Shown here piece after piece: positions 32,415 through 41,370 of a stretch of 46,426 nucleotides of DNA (within the stretch, counting starts at the first letter, position 1; the number at the start of each line of letters is the position of its first letter). Both the position numbers and the translations under genes were made by a program. The notes beneath the pieces were generated by a model. It worked only from the letters and a program-made list of their open reading frames with translations. It was not told where the DNA came from and did no database searches. This DNA is from an uncultured Eubacteriales bacterium (lineage in GTDB: Bacteria; Bacillota; Clostridia; Christensenellales; Borkfalkiaceae): contig URKE01000012.1 in assembly GCA_900548285.1 (NCBI GenBank), positions 1 through 46,426 of the forward strand, read 5' to 3'.

Positions 32415-32720
32415 ATGGAATACAATCTGACCGATCTTAAAAAGAAAAAAGTAATCAACGTCGCCGACGGCAAGGACCTCGGGAAAATCACCGACATGGT
32501 GATAACTTACCCCGAGGGAAAAATCAAAGGCATAATCGTGCCGGGCAAAAAAAGCGGCTTGTTTTTTTCGGGAGAGTTGATTATCAATTTCAAGTGCATC
32601 GAACGCATCGGCGAGGATGCCGTGCTTGTGAGTCTGTGCGAAAGGCCGCGTGTTAGAAGCGGAAACGAAACGTCGGCGTCGGCAACGACCGCTTCGGCGA
32701 CTTACGACGAAGAAGAATAA
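32415..32720 (+). CDS. ylmC: YlmC/YmxH-family PRC-barrel sporulation protein
   Basis: 101 residues. A PRC-barrel domain fills residues 1-80: LTDLKKKKVINVADGKDLG, ITDMVITYPEGKIKGIIVPG and INFKCIERIGEDAVLV. This is the YlmC/YmxH family, commonly placed right after sigG in Clostridia and Bacilli. Its molecular role is not known. The Ser/Thr/Ala tail after residue 82 is probably disordered. AGGGAGCG precedes the ATG, and a hairpin terminator follows. Confidence 0.88.
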   Translation: MEYNLTDLKKKKVINVADGKDLGKITDMVITYPEGKIKGIIVPGKKSGLFFSGELIINFKCIERIGEDAVLVSLCERPRVRSGNETSASATTASATYDEEE

Positions 32721-32734
32721 CAATAAATATCGCA

Positions 32735-32771
32735 AAATTCGCTGAGCCTGACGCGTTCGGCGAATTTTTTT
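32735..32771 (+). terminator. Intrinsic terminator after ylmC
   Basis: AAATTCGC (32735-32742) pairs with GCGAATTT (32760-32767), followed by a T-run. Confidence 0.7.
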
Positions 32772-32782
32772 ATTGCGCGTTG

Positions 32783-32828
32783 AAAATAATTGTAAATATT
32801 ACTGTTTTAAAATAATTGTAAATATTAC
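32783..32828 (+). repeat. Duplicated 20-bp sequence, period 26
   Basis: AAAATAATTGTAAATATTAC occurs at 32783-32802 and again at 32809-32828. The second copy supplies the -35 hexamer of the mrnC promoter. Confidence 0.92.
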
Positions 32829-32844
32829 GATTTTATGTTATAAT
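32816..32844 (+). promoter_or_regulatory. Promoter of the mrnC-rlmB-sigH operon
   Basis: TTGTAA (32816-32821), 17 bp, TATAAT (32839-32844), with a TGT extended -10 just ahead. The predicted start lies about 37 bases before the TTG of mrnC. Confidence 0.82.
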
Positions 32845-32887
32845 AAATAAGTATATTTATAATATAGCGTAAAATAGAGGAATTCGG

Positions 32888-33316
32888 TTGAGAGAAATAA
32901 CGGACGTTAAAAAAGTTCTCGCGATGAACAACATAACTCTCGCTTTTGTCGGCGACGCGGTTTATTCGCTTTTTATGCGCGAACAATTCGCTCTGCGGTT
33001 CGACGCGAAGCCTTTTATGCTCACCGAGGCGTGTTCCGAGGCCGTGAGCGCGAAGGAACAGGCGAAAAAAATCGACTCGATGCTCGAAAACGGATTTCTG
33101 ACCGAGGAAGAGGAGAGCGTTTATCGCAGGGCGCGTAACGCAAAAAAGGCGAACAAAGCCAAGGGCGCGACGGTAACCGATTACCACAAGTCCACCGGTT
33201 TCGAGGCCCTCGTCGGGTTTCTGTATCTCACCGGCAGAGACGAACGGCTCGGCGAAATTTTAAATTACGGATTAAACTACGGAGATTATATAAAAACAAA
33301 TGAAAATCGAAGGTAA
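32888..33316 (+). CDS. mrnC: Mini-ribonuclease 3
   Basis: 142 residues starting at TTG, with GAGG seven bases upstream; the next ATG (32924) would cut into the conserved part. It is an RNase III catalytic domain without the dsRNA-binding domain: ALAFVGDAVYSLFMRE-like LAFVGDAVYSLFMREQF, then SAKEQAKKID, FLTEEEESVYRRARNAK and TGFEALVGFLYLTG with the second acidic cluster. Mini-III matures 23S rRNA ends in Firmicutes. It overlaps rlmB by 17 bases. The order mrnC-rlmB-sigH is conserved in the phylum. Confidence 0.93.
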   Translation: MREITDVKKVLAMNNITLAFVGDAVYSLFMREQFALRFDAKPFMLTEACSEAVSAKEQAKKIDSMLENGFLTEEEESVYRRARNAKKANKAKGATVTDYHKSTGFEALVGFLYLTGRDERLGEILNYGLNYGDYIKTNENRR

Positions 33317-34025
33317 AAATTCTGTCAGAGAACTTTTGAAAACAGGTAAAACGATAGATAAGGTGCTTGTCGCCAACGGGATGAGGGACGCGGAATCGAA
33401 AATGCTCGTCAGCGTTATCAAAAGCGCGGGCGTGAAAGTTTCCTTTGCGGACAAGTCTATTTTGGATAAGGAGAGCGAAACCCGCCGTCATCAGGGTTTC
33501 ATCGCTTACGTTTCCGATTATAAATACGCCGAACTCGGCGATATTCTCAACGCCGTGAAAGATAAAGACGACGCGTTCATCGTAATTTTAGACGGCGTTG
33601 AAGATCCCCACAATCTCGGCAGCGTTATAAGAGTTTGCGAGTGCGGCGGCGTGGACGGACTTATCATCGGAAAGCACAGAAGCGCGAGCGTTACCGACGC
33701 GGTTATGCGTATTTCGGAAGGCAGCGCGAATCATCTCAAAATCGCGAGGGTTACGAACATAAACAACGCTCTTGACGAAATCAAGGAAGAGGGCATCTGG
33801 GCTTACGCTTTGGAACTCGGCGGCGGAAGCATCTACAAAACCGACCTCAAGGGCAGAATCGCGATCGTTATCGGCGGCGAGGACACGGGCGTGAATAAAC
33901 TCACGCAGAAAAAATGCGACGCGGTTATGTCTATTCCGATGTATGGCAAAGTTAACAGTTTAAATGCTTCGGTCGCTTGCGGAATAGGCGTTTTCGAAGC
34001 GTTAAGACAAAGAAAAAATGTATGA
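33300..34025 (+). CDS. rlmB: 23S rRNA (guanosine-2'-O-)-methyltransferase RlmB
   Basis: 241 residues of the SpoU/TrmH family. A small N-terminal RNA-binding domain (IEGKNSVRELLKTGKTIDKV) is followed by the knotted methyltransferase: motif 1 DPHNLGSVIRVCECGGVDG, motif 2 VIGGEDTGVN and motif 3 IPMYGKVNSLNASVACGIGVFEALRQR. It 2'-O-methylates a guanosine in 23S rRNA using SAM. Its start overlaps mrnC and its end overlaps sigH by eight bases. Confidence 0.93.
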   Translation: MKIEGKNSVRELLKTGKTIDKVLVANGMRDAESKMLVSVIKSAGVKVSFADKSILDKESETRRHQGFIAYVSDYKYAELGDILNAVKDKDDAFIVILDGVEDPHNLGSVIRVCECGGVDGLIIGKHRSASVTDAVMRISEGSANHLKIARVTNINNALDEIKEEGIWAYALELGGGSIYKTDLKGRIAIVIGGEDTGVNKLTQKKCDAVMSIPMYGKVNSLNASVACGIGVFEALRQRKNV

Positions 34026-34590
34026 AAAATTGAGCGATAACGAACTTATAGCCTTACATCAGAGCGGTGATGCGGAAGCGTTCCCGGTTATTCTGGAGAG
34101 GTATAAGGAGTTGGTTAAGTCTATCGCCCGTTCGTATTTTCTCGTCGGCGGCGACCGTGACGATCTCGTTCAGGAGGGCGTTTTAGGGCTTCTCAAAGCG
34201 GTGAACACTTTCGATAAGGAAAGGGGCGCGTCGTTTAAAACGTTCGTGTACAGATGCGTTTCGGCATCGATTCAGAACGCCGTCAAAAAATCTTTGAGCA
34301 AGGGCAACATGCCGCTCAACGACTCTGTTGAACTGACAGACGAACTGAAACTCGTTTCGCCGTTCAACCCGGAGGAAATGCTGCTCATCGGCGAACGCGG
34401 CAGAGCGCTTAACGACGGCGCGAACGCGGCTCTTTCGGAACTTGAATTTAAAATTCTCAGATATTACTTAGCCGGAATGACTTACGGCGAAATAGGCAAA
34501 CTTACCGGAAGGAGCGCGAAATCTGCCGATAACGCGTTGCAGAGAATAAAGAAAAAACTAATTAAAATAATCGGCGAAGGTGATTTTTAA
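34018..34590 (+). CDS. sigH: RNA polymerase sigma factor SigH
   Basis: 190 residues. Region 2 (about 10-95, DELIALHQSGDAEAFPVILERYK, DRDDLVQEGVLGLLKAVNTFD, FKTFVYRCVSASIQNAVKK) and region 4 (about 135-190, LSELEFKILRYYLAGMTYGEIG) are complete. The place directly after rlmB is the usual locus of SigH, the early-stationary sigma factor that starts sporulation by raising spo0A and spoIIA expression. It overlaps rlmB, and its stop overlaps the dnaX start (TAATG). Confidence 0.9.
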   Translation: MYEKLSDNELIALHQSGDAEAFPVILERYKELVKSIARSYFLVGGDRDDLVQEGVLGLLKAVNTFDKERGASFKTFVYRCVSASIQNAVKKSLSKGNMPLNDSVELTDELKLVSPFNPEEMLLIGERGRALNDGANAALSELEFKILRYYLAGMTYGEIGKLTGRSAKSADNALQRIKKKLIKIIGEGDF

Positions 34591-36464
34591 TGGCATATCT
34601 TGCGTTATACAGAAGATTCCGTCCGAGCGGTTTCGACGGGCTTATCGGACAGGACCATATTGTGAGAACGCTCGTGAATCAGATAAACTCGGGCAGAATA
34701 GGCCACGCCTATCTGTTCTGCGGGGCGAGAGGAACGGGCAAAACTTCCGCGGCGAAGATCTTCGCGCGGGCGATAAATTGTCTTTCGCCCGTCAACGGTT
34801 CTCCGTGCGGTAAGTGCGAGGCGTGCAAAGCCCTTGCGGACAGCGCGAATCTCGACATCCTCGAAATGGACGCCGCATCCAACAACAAGGTCGAAAACGT
34901 CAGAGAAATCCGCGAAAAAATACAGTACCCGCCCGTGAGCGGAAAATATAAAGTCTATATAATCGACGAAGTTCATATGCTTACGACGGAGGCGTTCAAC
35001 GCGCTTTTGAAAACGCTGGAAGAGCCGCCCAAGCACGCGGTGTTCATTCTCGCCACGACGGAGGTTCACAAACTTCCTTCGACGATTTTGTCGCGGTGTA
35101 TGCGGTTCGATTTCAGGCTTATCCCCACGGCGCTGATTGCCGAAAATATAGGCAAAATCTATAAGGAAATCGGCAAAGATTACGACGACGAGGCGATAAT
35201 CGCGATAGCGCGCGCCGGAATGGGCAGTATGAGGGACGCGCTTTCGATTGCGGATATCTGCGTTTCTTATAAGGACGATAAACTGACTTATAACGACGTT
35301 TTAGAGATACTCGGCGCGACGGATTCGTCCAAAATAACCAAACTTATCGAAAACATTCTCCGCTCGGACACCGGCAAGGCTCTCGAAACGGTGGAAAGTC
35401 TTACGGAATCGGGAAAGAGCGTGGGCGTTCTTTGCAAGGACGTCATCTCGCGCCTGAGGGAAACGATTGTTTGCAAAACGTGCGCCAAGGCTAAGGACAT
35501 TCTCGAACTTCCGGACGACGTTTACGCGGAAATCGTCCGCGCGGCATCTATCGCCGACGAGCATAGACTGCTCAGAACGATTGAAATTTTCAGCGAGGCG
35601 GAAGGGGCTATGCGTTACAGCGTAAGCCCGAAAATAATTCTCGAGTGCGCTTGCATAAAAGCCTCCGAACCTTCTGCCGATTATAATATCGACGCGCTTT
35701 TAAGTCGGGTTTCCGCATTGGAGAACGCGTTGAAAGCGGCGGTCGAAGGCGGCGGTTTTGCTCGCGGCAAGGTAAAAGAAGAAACTCCGAAAATCGTTCC
35801 GCTTAAGTCGGTAAGCGCTCCCGAAGAAAAGCCGATACGCGAAACGAGAACCGTTTCCGAACCTAAATCCGTTCCCGAAAAGGCGAGCGTTAAACGCGAC
35901 ATTGATATCGCGGATGATTACGGCTATCCCGACGAGGGAATTCCGATTCCTCCGCCGGAAGATTTCAACGACGTCGGAATATCCGCCTATAAGTCGATTA
36001 ACGAGCAGAAAACGAATGTAAAACCCGCCGTAAAACCCGCTGCGAAGTCCGATGAAAGAACTATTGAAAAACCTGTCGGGTCTGCCGCGGAAGTGAAAAC
36101 GGCAACGGTTGAAACGGACGCGACGCAGAGCGGCGGACTGAGCGCAGGCAAAATCTGGGGAATGGTCGTGAGAAAACTCAGAGCGGAAAAACAGATAGTC
36201 CTTTGGATAGCGTGTCAGGAAATGACGGCGAAACTCTTCGGGAAAACGCTCAAAGTTTACGCTACGGACGACGCGGGATTCAACGCGGTCACGAAGTCGG
36301 GCAATCTCGAAGTTCTTTCAAAAATAGTCAAGTCCGTCGGTGATTACGACGTTGAAATAGCGAAAGCCGATTCGAGCCTTGCCGACGAAAGAAGCGGATT
36401 TGAAAAGGACGTCGACGAAGTGAAAAAGACTTTCGGTGAAAAAGTAGTTAAAGTCGAAGATTAA
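34590..36464 (+). CDS. dnaX: DNA polymerase III subunits gamma and tau
   Basis: 624 residues. Clamp-loader ATPase: Walker A GARGTGKT at 45-52, a zinc site with Cys64, 73, 76 and 79, Walker B YIIDEVHML, SRC in ILSRCMRF. Domain III ends near 360. A low-complexity Pro/Lys/Glu-rich linker (about 395-515) precedes a C-terminal tau domain (about 520-624). The linker contains an exact copy of the dispersed element, read SAYKSINEQ. No obvious slippery A6G frameshift site was seen. It overlaps sigH by one base and begins the dnaX-ybaB-recR set. Confidence 0.95.
   Translation: MAYLALYRRFRPSGFDGLIGQDHIVRTLVNQINSGRIGHAYLFCGARGTGKTSAAKIFARAINCLSPVNGSPCGKCEACKALADSANLDILEMDAASNNKVENVREIREKIQYPPVSGKYKVYIIDEVHMLTTEAFNALLKTLEEPPKHAVFILATTEVHKLPSTILSRCMRFDFRLIPTALIAENIGKIYKEIGKDYDDEAIIAIARAGMGSMRDALSIADICVSYKDDKLTYNDVLEILGATDSSKITKLIENILRSDTGKALETVESLTESGKSVGVLCKDVISRLRETIVCKTCAKAKDILELPDDVYAEIVRAASIADEHRLLRTIEIFSEAEGAMRYSVSPKIILECACIKASEPSADYNIDALLSRVSALENALKAAVEGGGFARGKVKEETPKIVPLKSVSAPEEKPIRETRTVSEPKSVPEKASVKRDIDIADDYGYPDEGIPIPPPEDFNDVGISAYKSINEQKTNVKPAVKPAAKSDERTIEKPVGSAAEVKTATVETDATQSGGLSAGKIWGMVVRKLRAEKQIVLWIACQEMTAKLFGKTLKVYATDDAGFNAVTKSGNLEVLSKIVKSVGDYDVEIAKADSSLADERSGFEKDVDEVKKTFGEKVVKVED
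35988..36000 (+). repeat. Dispersed element copy, exact core, inside dnaX
   Basis: TATAAGTCGATTA preceded by CCGCC and followed by ACGAG. It is read in frame as YKSI in the disordered linker. Confidence 0.9.
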
Positions 36465-36529
36465 AAAGTCTTAAAAAGAATAAAAATCATAAATAAATTT
36501 ATAACGAATATAAATAAGGAGAAATAATT

Positions 36530-36874
36530 ATGGCATACGGCAGAGGTGGTTTCGGCGGCGGATTCGGCGGCGGAAACCAGATGCAGCAACTCATGAAACA
36601 GGCTCAGAAAATGCAGGAGCAGATGGCTCAGGCTCAGGAAGAACTCGAAGAAGCGGAGATCGAGGGCGAAAGCGGCAGCGGACTCGTCAAAGTCGTCGTA
36701 AACGGGAAAAAAGTGGTGAAGTCGATTTCTATCGATCCCAAAGCCGTCGATCCGGACGACGTTGAAATGCTCGAAGATCTCATCGTGGCCGCGCTGAACA
36801 CCGCATATGAAGCGGCGGACGAAGAATACGAAGAAAAAATGGGCAAATTCGGCGGAGCGGGCGGTCTTATCTGA
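36530..36874 (+). CDS. YbaB/EbfC-family nucleoid-associated protein
   Basis: 114 residues, a small DNA-binding dimer. MQQLMKQAQKMQEQMAQAQEELEE is the first helix and GLVKVVVNGKKVVKSISIDPKAVD the conserved strand region. A glycine-rich start (about 4-17, GRGGFGGGFGGG) precedes it. The order dnaX-ybaB-recR is the classic arrangement. AAGGAG precedes the ATG. Confidence 0.95.
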   Translation: MAYGRGGFGGGFGGGNQMQQLMKQAQKMQEQMAQAQEELEEAEIEGESGSGLVKVVVNGKKVVKSISIDPKAVDPDDVEMLEDLIVAALNTAYEAADEEYEEKMGKFGGAGGLI

Positions 36875-36876
36875 TC

Positions 36877-37470
36877 ATGGGAGCCTATATCGAACCCATA
36901 GGTAAACTGATAAACCAGTTTACAAAATTGCCGGGCGTCGGCGCGAAAACCGCTCAGAGATACGCTTATAAAATCATAAATATGAGCGAGGAAGAAGCAG
37001 CGGAGTTTGCCGAGAGCATAACGAAAGCGAAAAAAGAGGTGCATTATTGCCGCGTGTGCGGAAATTACACCGATAAAGACGTTTGCGATATTTGCTCACT
37101 CAGGGATAACTCCGTTATCTGCGTGGTAAAAGAGCCGAAAGACGTTCTCGCGATGGAAAAAGCGCACGAGTTCAAGGGTGTTTATCACGTTCTTCACGGG
37201 GTGTTAAGCCCTATGGAGGGGATAACTCCGAACGATATAAGAATCAAAGAACTTCTTTCGCGCATCGCCGCCGGCAACGTCAAAGAAGTTATCATGGCGA
37301 CGAACCCGGACGTGGAGGGTGAAGCCACCGCCATGTATATTTCGGGACTTTTGAAGCCGCTCGGCGTAAAGGTGACGAGGCTCGCGCACGGAATTCCCGT
37401 CGGCAGCGAACTCGAGTATGCGGACGAAGTTACCATTTCGCGCGCTATTCTCGACAGAAAAGAAATGTGA
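36877..37470 (+). CDS. recR: Recombination mediator protein RecR
   Basis: 197 residues. A helix-hairpin-helix (KLPGVGAKTAQRYAYKI) is followed by a zinc site with the cysteines of CRVCGNYTDKDVCDIC near 57-72. A Toprim domain follows (VICVVKEPKDVLAMEKA, ATNPDVEGEATAMYI). RecR works with RecO and RecF to load RecA at gaps. It starts two bases after ybaB. A hairpin terminator follows at 37602. Confidence 0.96.
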   Translation: MGAYIEPIGKLINQFTKLPGVGAKTAQRYAYKIINMSEEEAAEFAESITKAKKEVHYCRVCGNYTDKDVCDICSLRDNSVICVVKEPKDVLAMEKAHEFKGVYHVLHGVLSPMEGITPNDIRIKELLSRIAAGNVKEVIMATNPDVEGEATAMYISGLLKPLGVKVTRLAHGIPVGSELEYADEVTISRAILDRKEM

Positions 37471-37601
37471 AACCGACAACGCATAACGATGCCGGACAAG
37501 ATTAAAACGCGCCGATACAAATTAAAAACGAATTTAACAGCGGACGGTAAAAAACTTTGCAAAAAACGAAAAAGGCGCGGAAATAACGCCGGTTTGGCAA
37601 A

Positions 37602-37637
37602 AGGGCGACCGGGAAAACCTCGGCCGTCCTTATTTTT
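37602..37637 (+). terminator. Intrinsic terminator after recR
   Basis: A 12-position stem with one mismatch and two G-U pairs (37602-37613 with 37618-37630), then TTATTTTTG. The space 37471-37746 holds no other supported gene; a 65-codon open frame there overlaps this hairpin. Confidence 0.7.
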
Positions 37638-37746
37638 GTTCGTCAGCGAGATTTACAAGAGTTTGAGGGAAGATAAGGGTTCGTAAAAACGGAGAACGCA
37701 TCCGTCAAAAATCACAAACGTAAAAACACTAAGGATATGAACCGAA

Positions 37747-40700
37747 ATGAAAAAAATTAAAAAGATAGTTTTGTTTTTAGTAGCGGCGCTCGTTATTGCT
37801 TTTTGCGGCGGCGAGACGGCGAAGTTGTACAAAAACTTCGCCAATGCCGAATATAAGATCGCAAACGATCGGAACTCATTGTCGGCAAGCGGAACAAAAA
37901 CGACTCAGATAGAACTTGGCGCGTATATAAGTCTCGGCAAATATAACGGAAAAAGCATTGTCTGGAGATGCGTCGGCATTGACGAAAAAGGCTGCCTGAT
38001 GCTTGCCGACAACGTAATCGACACGCTTCCTTACGACGCTATGACAAACGACAACAGCCGTTCAAAATCTCATAGCCGCAATTATAAGCGTGACACGTAC
38101 GGTTCTAACTATTGGAAAGACAGCAACATGCGCTCGTGGTTAAATTCCACGGCTAACGCCGGCGAAGTGAAGTGGTTATGCGGCAATCCGCCGAGGAGCG
38201 GTTATGTCGACGGTAATGCTTACGACGAAAAAGCCGGATTTTTGAACGACTTTTCAAAAGCAGAGATAGCGGCCATGAAGACGGTCACTCAACGCTCGCT
38301 TGTATCGCACCCCGAATACAAACGAGGAATTTATGACGGCGACGGTCGTTCCGATCTTGAATTAAATTACGACATCCAAAACGTTGCCAATAATTTTGAA
38401 AGCGCATACGGCGAAAATTCAACCGAAAAAGTCTTTCTTCCCGACGTTAAGCAGGTCAATACCGTCTGGAAAAATTTTGGTGATTATTATATAGGGAAAA
38501 ACGAGCAAGGTATGGGCTGGCCGTATTGGCTCAGAACGCCGGTATCCGATTGTAACCACGATATGCGTTACGTCCACAATAACGGTACGATAGGCAGAGA
38601 GTCGCCGCAACGTAACTATATCGGAGTCAGACCGGCATTTTATCTTGATACCGATTATTACGTAGCGACTTCGGGCAACGGAACGTCGGCAAACCCGTAT
38701 AAAGGAGCGGCGCCCGACAAGAAGGAGGACGATTATACCGTTGCCGAGCCCGAGGATGATCCGAATCGGGAATGGGACGTAAGCACGGAGCAGACACTCG
38801 CGCTTACTCTCGGACCTTATTATTCTGCCGACGGTAAATATAAAAATCCCGTAATTCCCGTATATACCATTCAAAAGACGAGAAGCGACGCGGAAAATAT
38901 GGTTATCGTCATTTGTGGCGAAGGATACACCGAAAATCAGCAACAAAAGTTTATCAACGACGTAAAAAAGGTGTGGAGCGGGGCTATGCAATACGAACCG
39001 TATCGCAGTTATGCCGACAGGTTTAACGTTTACGCTCTTTGCACGGCGTCGGAATCAAGTTTCGAGAATGGCGGCAGCACGTTTTTCGACGTAGTCGTAG
39101 GCTCTAACAATTCTTCGTCGATATCGACAAATATGGGCAATCCCTGGAAAAACCATATTTTTGAAAGATGTATAGGCCCTGCGTTTATCGAGCAGATACA
39201 CGACGCGCATATTCCGAACAAAACAGAACCGGACAAAATGTTTTGGGACGATAACGAGCAATATCCGCCATATTACTACGTGCATAATTATATCAACCAG
39301 TTTGCTTTGATCGTCAATACAAACCGCAACTTTGGCGACGCGTATACAAATCTTCCGTTTGGTTTCCATTATTTCATAACTCCGTCCGACAGCTATCGCG
39401 CGCCACAGACTTTTGCGCACGAGCTCGGGCACGGATTGTTAGGACTTGGCGACGAGTATATGGACAGGGTGTCGGAACAAACGGATCTTACTTCGCTTAA
39501 CGTTGCCTGCAACGTCAACCCGGATCAGGTAAAGTGGAAAAAACTTTTAGGATTCAGAAAAACTTATTCCTGCCCTTCGCAGTCATACGGCAATGCTTTT
39601 AACTCAAGTTATGAATGTCTTATGCGCGACACTGACTATTCGTTCTGCGAAGTATGTAAGTTGCAAGGTTATAAGAGGTTGTCTCAACTTGTCAGCGGCA
39701 AAAGTCTGTACGTGGCAGACCCCGAAGTCAAGAAATATACAGGGCGGTATTCTGCGTTGTCGGATTTTGCGGACACGACCTATAACGGATATTATAATTT
39801 TGCGAACTATCGTAACGGAGCATTGCTGAGCGGTGCAGACAAAAACAAATTCGGCGCAGGTATGGCCGGCGAAAAAATCGAACTGCGAACTATTATTCAG
39901 AATCTTTCGGACACCGCGGAACGTCATATTACTATGAAAGTTTGGATAAAACGCGCCGACGGCAGCGTTGCAACCACGGTCGGCGGTAAAAGAATGGAAG
40001 CGACGCAGACGTTTGTTGTTCCCGTGTGGAGCGAAAAGAGCAAATTCTGGCAAAAGGGCGCTTTGAGGTATGACGGCAGCGATTTCAATTCGGGATTGGA
40101 AAGTTGCTCAATGATTTATCAAATCCCGTCGGACGCGGTCCTGAAAGACGGAGACGTCGTCGCCTTTGCGGTAATCGACGAAAACGGGAACGTGCTTGCA
40201 AACGACGACACCGAAACTCAGACTTACGCAAACGTTAATATTGAGTACAGGTTTGAAGACGGCAGCGAAATACCCAATGCTCCGAAAGCCGTAATACCTC
40301 TTGCGGTCGGAAGTATGATTAACTGGACAGCCGCGCCTGAACTTTTCGGTTATACGTTAAGCAAAGCAGAAGGTCTTAATCGGCAGGTAAGCGGGAGCGG
40401 GCAAACCGTAACGTATTATTATACAAAACAAAACGACACTCATATCCACGACTATGGTGAAGTAAAATATACCTGGACGGGTAACGACACTTGCAAAGCG
40501 GAAAGAGTTTGCAAGTACGACAACGCTCACGTCGAAAGCGAAACGGTAACTGCAACGGTTGTGGAAATCAAAGCGGCAACGTGCAAAGAAAAAGGCAGAA
40601 TGAAATATATCGCTATCTTTGAAAATGCTGCGTTTGCGACGCAGGAAAAGGAAGTCGATAGCGATTTTGCCGAGCATACCTATGGGAAGTGGACGGACGA

Positions 40701-41274
40701 AATACCTGCAACAACGGAGGAGTTCGGAACGAAAGGGCATTACGAGTGTTCTGTTTGCGGAAAATATTTTGACCGGAACGGCAACGAAATCGCCGACCTC
40801 AGAATTGCGAAAATCGGCGCGCATAACGTGATAATAAACGGCGAAAGTAAATTCTATGCGGAAGGCGAAAGCGTAACCGTAACGGCAGAAGATAAAGACG
40901 GCAAGGTATTCAAAGGCTGGAAGGACGCAAGCGAAAAAATCGTGAGCGTCGAAAAGAGGTATACCTTTACCGTAACGGGCGAAACAACTCTTACCGCAGT
41001 GTATGAAGATAAGCCTTCCGGCGGTGGCGGATGCAACGGAGCAATAATCGCCGACAGCGGCAAAAGCGGATTTTCGGGCGGTGCGATTGCAGGTATCGTA
41101 ATCGACTCGATAGCGGTCGCAGGAATCGGCGGATTTGCCGTTCTTTGGTTTGCTGTCAAGAAAAAGGCGTTTGCGGGCTTGGGAGTAGCTTTGAAGAAAG
41201 ACTTTACGGCAATGGGCAACTTCTTCAAAAATCTCGGAGCAAAAATCAAAGCATTGTTCACCAAGAAAAAATAA
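37747..41274 (+). CDS. Membrane-anchored M64 (IgA protease-type) metallopeptidase
   Basis: 1175 residues. A signal segment (about 5-24) is followed by a DUF6273 domain (about 55-310, WYWLRTP-type WPYWLRTPV and NYIGVRPAFYL). A peptidase M64 domain (about 345-690) has the zinc motif His558-Glu559-Leu-Gly-His562 and Asp569 in GLGDEY, matching HExxH...ADEY of the family. Then follow a MucBP-like repeat (about 825-895), a segment with CxxC pairs, an InlB-type B repeat (about 1030-1090) and a C-terminal membrane helix (about 1112-1140) with a lysine-rich tail. It is an exported surface enzyme, likely to act on host or mucosal glycoproteins; the substrate is unproven. It is monocistronic, with a convergent terminator after it. 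Confidence 0.85.
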   Translation: MKKIKKIVLFLVAALVIAFCGGETAKLYKNFANAEYKIANDRNSLSASGTKTTQIELGAYISLGKYNGKSIVWRCVGIDEKGCLMLADNVIDTLPYDAMTNDNSRSKSHSRNYKRDTYGSNYWKDSNMRSWLNSTANAGEVKWLCGNPPRSGYVDGNAYDEKAGFLNDFSKAEIAAMKTVTQRSLVSHPEYKRGIYDGDGRSDLELNYDIQNVANNFESAYGENSTEKVFLPDVKQVNTVWKNFGDYYIGKNEQGMGWPYWLRTPVSDCNHDMRYVHNNGTIGRESPQRNYIGVRPAFYLDTDYYVATSGNGTSANPYKGAAPDKKEDDYTVAEPEDDPNREWDVSTEQTLALTLGPYYSADGKYKNPVIPVYTIQKTRSDAENMVIVICGEGYTENQQQKFINDVKKVWSGAMQYEPYRSYADRFNVYALCTASESSFENGGSTFFDVVVGSNNSSSISTNMGNPWKNHIFERCIGPAFIEQIHDAHIPNKTEPDKMFWDDNEQYPPYYYVHNYINQFALIVNTNRNFGDAYTNLPFGFHYFITPSDSYRAPQTFAHELGHGLLGLGDEYMDRVSEQTDLTSLNVACNVNPDQVKWKKLLGFRKTYSCPSQSYGNAFNSSYECLMRDTDYSFCEVCKLQGYKRLSQLVSGKSLYVADPEVKKYTGRYSALSDFADTTYNGYYNFANYRNGALLSGADKNKFGAGMAGEKIELRTIIQNLSDTAERHITMKVWIKRADGSVATTVGGKRMEATQTFVVPVWSEKSKFWQKGALRYDGSDFNSGLESCSMIYQIPSDAVLKDGDVVAFAVIDENGNVLANDDTETQTYANVNIEYRFEDGSEIPNAPKAVIPLAVGSMINWTAAPELFGYTLSKAEGLNRQVSGSGQTVTYYYTKQNDTHIHDYGEVKYTWTGNDTCKAERVCKYDNAHVESETVTATVVEIKAATCKEKGRMKYIAIFENAAFATQEKEVDSDFAEHTYGKWTDEIPATTEEFGTKGHYECSVCGKYFDRNGNEIADLRIAKIGAHNVIINGESKFYAEGESVTVTAEDKDGKVFKGWKDASEKIVSVEKRYTFTVTGETTLTAVYEDKPSGGGGCNGAIIADSGKSGFSGGAIAGIVIDSIAVAGIGGFAVLWFAVKKKAFAGLGVALKKDFTAMGNFFKNLGAKIKALFTKKK

Positions 41275-41286
41275 GATAAACTAAAC

Positions 41287-41332
41287 AAAACAAGACCATC
41301 ACTCGATAAAACGGGTGGTGGTCTTGTTTTTG
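41287..41332. terminator. Bidirectional terminator between convergent genes
   Basis: CAAGACCATCACTC (41291-41304) pairs with GGGTGGTGGTCTTG (41313-41326), flanked by AAAA and TTTTT. Confidence 0.9.
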
Positions 41333-41370
41333 CTATTAAGGATTCAAAATGTGCGAGGCAAGATAAAACC

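Noticed and set aside
37489..37686. 65-codon basic ORF after recR
   Set aside because: It overlaps a terminator hairpin, lacks a ribosome binding site and resembles no known protein.
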